From Suillus spraguei (lineage: Eukaryota; Basidiomycota; Agaricomycetes; Boletales; Suillaceae), in the NCBI GenBank assembly GCA_016800925.1, contig JABCPU010000134.1:62001-126000 (forward strand): a DNA stretch of 64,000 nt, in the 5' to 3' direction. How positions within the stretch are numbered: the stretch's first letter is position 1; every line of letters starts with the position of its first letter. The notes under the pieces were generated by a model. That model saw only the letters and a list, made by a program, of their open reading frames with translations. It did no database searches and had not been told where the DNA came from. A program made the translations under genes and the position numbers. This document shows, in pieces, positions 56,279 through 64,000 of the stretch.

Positions 56279-56349
56279 GATCGTATCTCTGATCAAGAAT
56301 GATCTGAATGTATGAAGAAAGGACTATGCTTTGGATGCAGAAAGTCCGG
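56279..56349 (+). pseudogene. Gypsy-B gag, zinc-knuckle segment
   Basis: Continues gag after mariner D: MKKGLCFGCRKSG, the first half of a CCHC knuckle. The other half (HRFSSC) lies at 57309 after the LTR2. Together they give C-x2-C-x4-H-x4-C. One TGA precedes the knuckle. Confidence 0.85.
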
Positions 56350-57304
56350 TGTAAAGATACAATCTAGCCTGGGCTGTAGATAAACCACGGCCTAAGCTAG
56401 TATGTGAGTCTTGTGCTCTACCTAGTCTGCTTCACTTGCGAAGGCAAGAACATTTGACCCTAAAGGGAATGCTAAGTTAGCATAGTTCGATATTGCCCAA
56501 CCTGTGGTGCGAGAATGCCGTCGGAGGTAGCGAGATGCTAACGGTAATACTCTGGTCCGTGGGAAACTAGCGGTAAAACTAGCGGTAAGCGTGGGAATGC
56601 GGTAGACAAGCGGTAGCATGAATGGTAAAACTGCGGTAGTACGAGCAGTAAAACTGTGGTAGTACGAGCAGTAAAACTGCGGTAGTATGAGCGGTAAAAC
56701 TGCGGTAAGCATGGGAACTTCTGCAGTAAAACAAGCAGTAGTGTAGCGATAAAGCGTGAGAAAGTGGTAGCGCTAGTGGTGAAGCACGGGAAAGCAATTC
56801 TTAAGGAAACAGTGACTTCAGTAAAGGACTTTATTTTGTAGTGACAGTAGTGGTGACTATTCCTAAGTACCGTGTGTACTATAGGAGGGAAGCAAGGAAA
56901 GAGTACAGGTACCTAGGAATTTTATACTAAGGAATAGCTACGGAAAAAGAAGGGATAGGATTAACACGCAGCAGACATGTAATAAGACTGCACTACAGTT
57001 TACAAAACATCACGTACCGGTGAGACTGGATGGACATAGGACGGACAGTAAATCTTGCTTGAGGATGCCAAATGGGTTCGCGGAGATTGCCAAAGATCAC
57101 TGCTTCACGGGAAAGTTGCCGTAGTACAGCCGCTAAGCTGCAATGAGGCTTCTGGAGTGCGGAACAATACCGTCAGATAGGGGTAACATATGGTAAAGTG
57201 TCATGGCAAGGGACGGTGAAGCCGAAAGGTAAGGATAATGATAGCTGTGTGACACCTATATGAAAATGTGCCATTTCAAGCACAGCGTGAGTTTGTTCGT
57301 CACA
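56350..57304 (+). repeat. LTR2 inserted inside the gag zinc knuckle, TSD CCGG
   Basis: 955 bp from TGTAAAGATACAATC to TTTGTTCGTCACA. CCGG at 56346-56349 and 57305-57308; removal restores KSGHR in the knuckle. Contains repeats of GCGGTAAAACT/GTAGTACGAGCAGT (56570-56720). Confidence 0.94.
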
Positions 57305-57308
57305 CCGG

Positions 57309-58486
57309 ACATCGCTTCAGCAGTTGTCCTGAAAGAAAGAAGAAAACCCCGGTTTGAGAGGCCAAAATCAAGGAACTTCCTAATGAAGACGATGATGAAG
57401 ACACCATATGCAGGTTGACTCAGGATTTTTAGAATGGAGAGACAAGACGTCGATGTATGTTTCTCCCAATGTATTACTAAGACTTGTACATGCTGTAGGA
57501 CAAAAAAAAGAACTTTGTGTTCCCATTACCTTGCACTCGCAAACTTGTCTAAAATATGTCGACACTACTGCTGTTATCAATTTCAGAGCAGCCAGAACCT
57601 TTATCTCCAAGGAGTTTGTGAAGCTCCACAAAATCACTCGAAAGAAGCTTGATAAGCCCTTCAAGGTCATGACTGCTGACAGTACCTATATCAAAGGAGG
57701 ACTGATTACACACTACTGTCTATTGATGGTAAAGATCGATGAACAAACCATGCTTGGTAAATTCAATATCACCAAGCTTGGAAGATGCAATAAGATCTTA
57801 TTGGGAATCCCCTGGCTTCGTGCAATGAATCCAGTCATTGATTGGACCACCGAAACACTTATCCTACCGTGCACCCCTAGATCTGACAAACTTGAAATCG
57901 ATCTTGACAAAGACAGAAAGAAGAACAGTTTTCCCCTTGACTTCCCAGAGCATGAGAAGAAGCTGAAGTGGAACACTCAAAACTTCCACAAATGAAGAAG
58001 GTGATAACCTTCGATAACCCCATTGTTATGAATGAACCAGAAACTACACCATGCATAGTATCACCCGCACCTTGTGTGCAGTTGCCACAAGTGGCATCAC
58101 CAATTCCTCGAGTAGGAACACAAAAGAACGACTTTGAGCCCGAGCAATGGGCTGGACCTGAACCTATTGAACAATGACCAATAGAAGAACAAACAAAAGG
58201 AAAAAGGAAAGCAGAGGAAGATCTGCCTGTACAAGACAGGATACAACAAGTACCGAAGTTATCCCACCACTTCCCCGACTCACCGCAAAAAGCTTTGATA
58301 GAGGAGATTCCTGAAGAAGAAGAACCTGTGCCTTCATTGATTCCAACTGAGGATGATGACCAATTTAACACGATGCAAGATGTCTGGCATGTGCCAGAAG
58401 TACACAAAATTTCCTCTTATGAACTTGGAGATGGAGAATTCCTTGTGGAGTATGATACCAATACATTCTGGTACTTTTACTTTTCC
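57309..58486 (+). pseudogene. Gypsy-B gag end, protease and pol linker
   Basis: After the knuckle comes a short linker, then a retropepsin-like domain in a long open frame (57408-57995). The position of the active-site D-S-G reads AVINFRAARTFISKEF, so catalytic Asp is Asn and the Ser-Gly are lost. LLGIPWLRAMNPVIDW closes the domain. The linker is acidic and Pro-rich (EEIPEEEEPVPSLIPTEDDD). The frame ends at an inverted truncated LTR2; the beginning of RT is missing. Confidence 0.8.
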
Positions 58487-58980
58487 CTCTATGGTACACA
58501 TGGTAGTTAGGAATTGTCACCACTACTGTCTCTAACGGAATAAAGTCTTTCGCTGAAGTCACTATCTCTTAAGAATTGTTTTACTGCTGCATGCACCACT
58601 GCTCTTTACCACTTTCCCACGCTTCACCACTTGCACTACGCTTTCCCGCGCTTCATCGCTACACTTCACTGCTTGTTTTACCGCCAGTTTCCCATGCCTT
58701 ACCGCAGTTTTACCGCACGCACTACCGCAGTTTTACCGCTCACACTACCACTACTTTCCCGCTACTTTCCCACGGAGCGGAGGTCACTGCCAGCATCTCG
58801 CTACCTCCGACAGCAGTCTTGCACCATAGGTTGGGCATTATTGAACTATATTAACTTAGCATTCCCTTTAGGGTTGAACGCTCTTGCTTTGCAAGTGAAG
58901 CAGACTAGATGGAGCGCAAGACTCGCATACTAGTTTAGGCCGTGGTTTATCTACAGCCCAGGCTAGATTGTATCTTTACA
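58487..58980 (-). repeat. Truncated inverted LTR2 in Gypsy-B
   Basis: Inverse of the inner and 5' part of LTR2: GGTACACATGGTAGTTAGG at the start, TACCGC repeats, CCCTTTAGGG, and the end TTGTATCTTTACA at 58980. The other half of the LTR and the first part of RT are absent, so the insertion was followed by a deletion. Confidence 0.8.
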
Positions 58981-61484
58981 TCGGTCCAGTTACAACAACA
59001 TTCGCATCCATCCTGATGATCGCTGAAAAGCTGCGTTTACCATGGAATTCAGCCTCTTTGAACCGAACATCATGTTCTTTGGCCTTTGCAATTCCCTGGC
59101 AACTTTCCAGGTGTACATGAATCTTCCAACAAGAAATCAATGAAGGATGGATGGTTATCTACATGGACGATATCCTGATTTTCTCTACAACAATGGCAGA
59201 ACACTGGGAATGCACCAGACGGGTACTGATGAAGATATGAAAAGAACATCTGTTCCTAAAACCAGAGAAATGCACCTTTGATGCAGGAGGAGTGGAATAC
59301 CTCGGAATGATAATTTGGCCTGGACAAGTTGTTATGGACACCGCCAAGACCAAGGGAATCGCCAAATGGCCAATTCCAAAATCAGTAAAAGATGTTGGTC
59401 ATTCCTCGGCTTTTGCAACTTCTACCGAATGTTCATGTCTCACTACTCTGACATCACTCAACCCCTTATTGAATTGATGAAGAAAAATAAGGTCTTTGAC
59501 TGGTCATCCGAATGTATGGACACCTTCGAAGAATTAAAACGACACTTCACTTCCCAACAAGTACTCCAAAACCCTGATCCTTCCCACCAATTCGCTATTG
59601 CTACTGATGCTTCACTCATAGCTACTGGCAGGGTTCTCTTGCAGACTGATGAGAATGGTGTTTACCACCCCTGCGCTTATTTTTCACAGTCCCTAAACCC
59701 TGCCAAGCGAAATTACCAGATCTTTGACCAGGAACTACTTGCTGTGATCCAGGCTCTGATCAAATGGCATCATTATCTTGAAGGAAACCCACACCCTGTC
59801 CTGGTATTCACCAACCACAAAAACCTTCTGTACTTTAGAAGTGCACAGAAGTTGACATGTCACCAAGCACATTGGCAATTAATTTTGTCTATTTACGACA
59901 TCAAACTGCATCATGTTGCAGGCACAAAATTAGCCGTACCTGATGCACTATCCTGCTGGCCCGACTACGATTCCGGCAAAGATGATAACAAGGACCAGAC
60001 CCTCCTCCCTGATGCTCTATTTGTTCATCTTATTGACACTGACTTGCAGGATGTGTTGTCATCCTCCAACCCCTCAATGACCCTGTCTTCAAGACAGCTT
60101 CCGATGCCCTCAATGGTGTGTGCCTTCCCCCTATGAAGTCGGCACTCTCTGATTGGAAAATTGAGGATAATGTCCTCTATTATAAAAACCATCCCTATAT
60201 TCCCCCAACACATCGTACCAATATCTTACACAGATATCATGATCATTCTATTGTGGGACATCCCAGAAGATTCAAAACTGAAGAACTCATAAAACGGGAA
60301 GCATGGTGGCCCGCTATGGGCTCCTACATCCGAAAATATGTTGAGGGTTGCACCCTTTGTCAGCAAATGAAAGCAGATACTCACCATGTCCGTCCTCTGC
60401 TTACCCCGATTCCCTCCTCTGCAACACGACCTTTCTCCCAGGTCTCTGTTGATCTTATCACTGACCTCCCTGTCTCTGGAGGCTTTGACAGTATCATGGT
60501 CATGGTAAACCATGGCCTTATGAAGGGGGTAATTATTATCCCTTGCTTAAAAACCATCACTTCCAAAGGTGTGGCCAAGTTATTTTTAAAGCACATCTAT
60601 CGCCAATTTGGACTCCATGACAAAGTCATCTCAGATCACAGACTGCAGTTCCTATCACACTTCTCAAAGGAACTCACACAACTCCTTGATTATGTCATTG
60701 CTCAATCCATTGCATACCACCCTCAGATTGATGGTCAAACAGAATGACTTAACCAAGAACTGGAAACGTACTTGCGTATCTACTGTCACAACAACCCCAA
60801 AGATTGGATAGAGCATCTACCAATCACAGAATTTGTGCATAACCACCAAAAACACAATGCAAGGAATGCATCACCATTCTATTTGATGATGGGATACGAA
60901 CCACATGCTATCCCCCATCTTATTCCTGACTCAACTGTCCCTGTGGCAGAAGATCAAGTACAATCTCTGCAAAAGATCAGAGAAGAAGCAATTGCCTGTC
61001 ATAACATCGCTATGCAAACAATGGCCAAACGATCCTGAGGAGATAAATACATGCCATGGAAGATAGGAGATAAGGTTTGGTTATCAGCAGCTAATCTTAG
61101 ACTAAAACTCCCATCTTGAAAGCTCGCACCAAAATGATACGGACCATTCCCGATCATTGAAGTCTTATATCACATCACATTCAAACTCCGACTTCCAGCG
61201 CAGTGGAAAATCCACCCCATGTTCCATGCTTCTGTTTATCATCCTATAGCGAAAACAATGTACATGGCTCAAACTTCCTAGAGCCTCTACCTGACATCAT
61301 CAAAGAAGAAGAAGAATATGAAGTTGAATCTATTCTCTCTCACAAAGGCACCAGCAGTCGCCAAAGATACCTTGTGTCATGGAAAGGATACTCATCGGGA
61401 GATAACAAATGGCTCCCAGAAAAGAACTTAAAGAACTCTGATTGTTCCTCAGTCAATCAACTGCACGAGCACCTGATCAACTAA
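58981..61484 (+). pseudogene. Gypsy-B RT, RNase H, integrase, chromodomain
   Basis: RT starts mid-domain (SSYNNIRIHPDDR) with catalytic YMDDILIF, EYLGMIIWPGQVVMD, and RNase H (QFAIATDASLIATG; ALSCWPDYD end). Integrase: HHCC (HRYHDHSIVGH...CTLCQQMK), then the core, with VDLITDLPVSGGFD, MVNHGLMKG (Asn where Gypsy-minus has Asp), VISDHRLQF and NQELETYLR. The C-terminal module has GDKVWLSAANLRLKLPS. The chromodomain (EEYEVESILSHKG, YLVSWKGYSSGDNKWLPE) ends at TAA 61482-61484. At least five stops are present, several of the CGA-to-TGA type. The chromodomain would direct integration to marked chromatin in active relatives. Confidence 0.92.
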
Positions 61485-61608
61485 AATCGTTTGAAATGTC
61501 TTTCTCCACTGCTTACATCACACCCATCACTGTTGCCAATAATGACTCTGACTCTGATGCTGAAAACTATGGAACCCTCACCAGAGAAATCAACAACACT
61601 TCTTACTA

Positions 61609-61997
61609 TCTCTTTGAGCAGAGGAGATGGCTTTCATGGTGATTATGACTATGATACATGAGATATTCTGGTTTATATAGTTAGATATAGTCATAAAATA
61701 ACATAATGACACCACTTTATAATTTATATAATAGTGGCATGATTTTTATGGTGTCATAAATAATGATTTATATAGTTTTAATATACACTCAAAAAACTGT
61801 CCACATGAGTCATCATTTTATAAGCCTTATATCTCCACCATATCTCCGCAGATTCCCACGGTGTAGGGCTCAAATAAAAGCCCTGAAGCCATACTACAAT
61901 GTGGTATAAGTATGTCCTTGAGGAATTTGTTCATTCTCACACAATATCATAGATAGTGAAAAATGTCAAAACATGCGGACAGTTTTTTGAGCCACTG
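61609..61997 (-). mobile_element. Mariner remnant E, 389 bp, TA at both sides
   Basis: Contains one terminus (inverted, ending GAGCCACTG) and the adjacent first 30 or so bp of the transposase. It starts at TCTCTTTGAGCAGAGG, directly after TA (61607-61608), and is followed by TA (61998-61999). The internal break is at a TA within the transposase gene (TTATCTCTTTG). Confidence 0.88.
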
Positions 61998-62011
61998 TAT
62001 GTTGAAGCCGC

Positions 62012-62976
62012 TGTAACGAACATATTGGTGCTGGGCTTAAAACCCCATATTTTGACACTTGTCTCATGTCTACAGGAGATAACACTTGTCCATGGCCGTC
62101 TTACCCCATTTAGCAGTACCGGCGGCATCCCACGCTTACCGCACACCGTACCAACTGCCACACCTTGTTCCACAAACCGATGTCCTTCCATGTCCTTGCC
62201 GCATCCGCATAGCTCCATTTGGTGCATAGTTTGTTTTCTGTTCGTTATCACTGATTCCATGACAAGCATTATTACATGTTGCCTCGTGCCACAGCGCCTC
62301 ACGCTATGTTTACTTACGGCGGTTACTACACTCCAGCGCTACTGATCTCACCTAGAGTATTCCAAGTACATACAAATTAGGATATAAGCACTGCGTACCC
62401 CGCACGATACAGTACCTGATTTTACCCCATTGCATGTACTATAGGTCAGGATTATTGTCTAGCTCTGGATCTACCCAGTAGTGGACTTAGTCTTTAAAGT
62501 TTCCTTATCGCTTGTTAATTCATCACACTCATTCTCCGTTACCGCTGGCATACCGCTGGACTTTTGATTGATACTTTGGCTGAGCTTCTCACGCACCGCT
62601 ACTTTACTGCTGAAAGTACCACAGACTTCCTTACTGTTTCATTGCACCGCTCGCAACCTTACTGCTACCACAGAGACTACCGCTCGACATCACTCACTAG
62701 ACGCAACTGTTACTGACTTTATCTCAACGACAGTAGCACCACTACACACGACACTAGTTCCAGTGGTATCATCGCTGACCGCAGCAACTTACCACTGACC
62801 TCGACGCTTGTTTTGCACATAAGTTAGACTCGAACTTGACCATACTGAATAGGCATCCCCCTTTATGGTCGAACACTCTTGTTCTTACAAGTGAAGCAGA
62901 CTAGATGGAACGCAAGACTAACATACTAGTTTAGGCAGTGGTTTATCTACAGCCCAAGCTAGGTTGTATCTTTACA
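62012..62976 (-). repeat. Inverted LTR2 in ORFx, TSD CCGC/CTGC
   Basis: 965 bp from TGTAACGAACATATTGG to TTGTATCTTTACA. CCGC at 62008-62011 and CTGC at 62977-62980. Removal restores EAALLCEG, which matches Gypsy-minus (QAALLCKG). Confidence 0.9.
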
Positions 62977-63509
62977 CTGCTCTCCTATGCGAGGGACATG
63001 CCCTTGAAATCGAAAGAATCCTTACAGAAAGAAATGCCTTCCCTACCCTGCTCATCGTCAACCTCATTCACTCTGCCGCCCTCCTTGAAACCATTGCCAA
63101 GGAGCTTACAGATATTACATGCCATCAACAGATCCTACACGTACAGAAACGCATACGCGCTTTTGGGATGCTTCTGCTTCCCTGCTCTTTTACAAATGAT
63201 GTTGAGAAGGCTATTCATATTGTGGCTGAAAGGCAAGCAAGTGTTGCTCAGCCTCCCTCTCCGCAAAGAGATGCGACACCACTTCCAATCCCTCCATTCA
63301 TTCAATTGTGCACTCATTCTAACGTTGTGGCCTTTGCTGGCTTATATACTGCTGTTCAGGAGATTAGACAGATCACCACCACAATTGTTGAAACTATCCA
63401 GCAGTCGGTCGTTGAAACCAGAGAAGCTAGAGGATTAGTTGAAGAAGTCATCTTGGATATACAGGATGCCACATCCATGTTAGATTCCCCATGCACTGCA
63501 GCAATAGGT

Positions 63510-63684
63510 AAGCTGCAGTAGTAGTCAGTACTAAGTAATGAATGTGTAAGTAGTGTATGCTCACCTCAGTAGACTAGCAAGTCACTGAGGTAGGTAGAGT
63601 AAAGAGTGGCTGTAAGTATGTCCATGCTTATCTAATACTACCGGTAATGTCCAAGGTCCATGTAACGTTTGACTATTCAATACT
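63510..63684 (-). repeat. Ty1/copia 3' LTR (short), approximate limits
   Basis: On minus, a purine-rich GAAGGGGAGTA (about 63685-63695) is followed by TATTGAATAGTCAAACG, the usual polypurine tract/LTR junction of copia elements (normally TGTTGAATA). The far edge, near CTGCAGCTTACC at about 63510, is uncertain. Confidence 0.5.
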
Positions 63685-63689
63685 CCCCT

Positions 63690-64000
63690 TCAAATGGTGC
63701 GTAGTCCTAGCGTAGCCGCAAAATGTTTGGCCTTGACACTAGGCAAAGCTTTGGTAAGGGTGTCGGCAACCATGTTGTCAGTGGGACAATATATGAGTTG
63801 GAGGGAACCTTGTTCAACAATAAAACAAATGTAGTGGTAGTGAATGTCGATGTGCTTTGTTCGAGCATGATAAGTACCACCCTTGGCAAGTGCAATTGCA
63901 GACTGATTGTTGCAATGAAGAGTCGTTGGATAAGTGAGTGGGTGGAAGATCTCTTGGACAAAACGGCGGAGCCACATAGCTTCTTTGGCAGCGTGAGTGG
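63690..64000 (-). pseudogene. Ty1/copia RNase H, C-terminal end (partial)
   Basis: Minus-strand frame entering from the window edge: HAAKEAMWLRRFVQEIF, TLHCNNQSAIALAKGG, HARTKHIDIHYHYI, YCPTDNMVADTLTKALP. This is the canonical end of copia pol (RNase H with the NQSAI and TKHIDI motifs). The visible part has no stop before LRTI at 63690. Asn replaces the usual catalytic Asp (CDNQSAI to CNNQSAI). The rest of the element lies to the right of the window, so whether it is intact is unknown. Confidence 0.9.

Larger units (their letters stand above)
53352..63510 (+). mobile_element. Gypsy-B chromovirus, inserted in Gypsy-A integrase
   Basis: Order: short LTR, gag, protease, RT, RNase H, integrase, chromodomain, extra ORFx. 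It is interrupted by mariner D (54199-56276), LTR2 (56350-57304), an inverted truncated LTR2 (about 58487-58980), mariner remnant E (61609-61997) and an inverted LTR2 (62012-62976). Its 3' end is lost at a Ty1/copia element. Protein similarity to Gypsy-minus is high and collinear from RT to ORFx. Confidence 0.88.
61496..63521 (+). pseudogene. Extra 3' ORF of Gypsy-B (ORFx), split by mariner E and LTR2
   Basis: ATG 61496, 11 nt after the chromodomain stop: MSFSTAYITPITVANND. The frame runs to NNTSYY (61607), is interrupted by mariner E and LTR2, and resumes at 62977 (ALLCEGHALEIERIL, LLIVNLIHSAALLE, QQILHVQKRIRAFGMLLLPC). It is clearly homologous to 33707-34859 of Gypsy-minus. The Pro-rich linker is present. 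The C-terminal zinc knuckle is missing because the copy ends at the Ty1/copia LTR. Function unknown. Confidence 0.7.

Overview
Organism and overall character. The window reads as nuclear DNA of a filamentous basidiomycete, most likely Agaricomycetes. The evidence is one intact host gene with 21 short introns, a KDZ-class DNA transposon with its usual companion genes, a PIF/Harbinger element, Tc1/mariner elements and layered Ty3/gypsy chromoviruses. No prokaryotic, rRNA, tRNA or CRISPR feature was recognised. Species cannot be fixed from the sequence; a large TE-rich ectomycorrhizal genome would fit.

Layout. 1-143 holds the 3' end of a host gene, probably a GH79-like glycosidase. 144-4750 is gene-free and contains LTR debris plus one clean solo LTR (3717-4201, TSD CCTAG). 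4752-7871 is a complete-length but broken PIF/Harbinger element (TSD TTA). 9035-11849 is the only intact host gene, a 22-exon MFS hexose transporter of 543 aa. 12057-30473 is a KDZ element with about 300-bp terminal inverted repeats. Its transposase gene is cut in two by an 11,009-bp insertion (18256-29264, TSD ATAT) that codes for nothing recognisable. That insertion carries tandem subterminal arrays, two satellite fields, LTR pieces, a 1.2-kb inverted-repeat element and a fold-back mariner.

30.5-64 kb is a pile of nested retroelements. I use working names for the LTR families. LTR1: TGTTAAGAC...TATATGACA, about 745 bp. LTR2: TGTAAAGATAC...TTACA, about 915-965 bp, 4-bp target duplications. 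LTR3: TGTTACA...TGTAACA, about 450-615 bp. LTR4: the repeat ending in TTTTGCATGGTCGTAACA. LTR5: TGTTACAAGAACACC...GTCGCTAACA, about 890 bp. Three Ty3/gypsy coding bodies are present: Gypsy-minus (about 37.65 to 32.5 kb, minus strand), Gypsy-A (42.7-53.35 kb) and Gypsy-B (53.35-63.5 kb, inserted in the Gypsy-A integrase). Four near-identical Tc1/mariner copies (A-D) and a remnant (E) lie among them; copies C and D keep intact 338-aa DD34E transposases. A Ty1/copia 3' end runs off the right edge.

How it fits together. Target-site duplications give the order of insertion. For example, Gypsy-A gag contains an LTR5, which contains mariner B, which contains mariner C. The older elements share many stops of the CGA-to-TGA type, the mariners almost none, so the mariners are the youngest layer. 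The most unusual items are the 11-kb satellite-filled element inside the KDZ transposase, a conserved extra zinc-knuckle ORF 3' of the chromovirus pol in two independent copies, and a mariner that has captured LTR5 DNA between duplicated ends.
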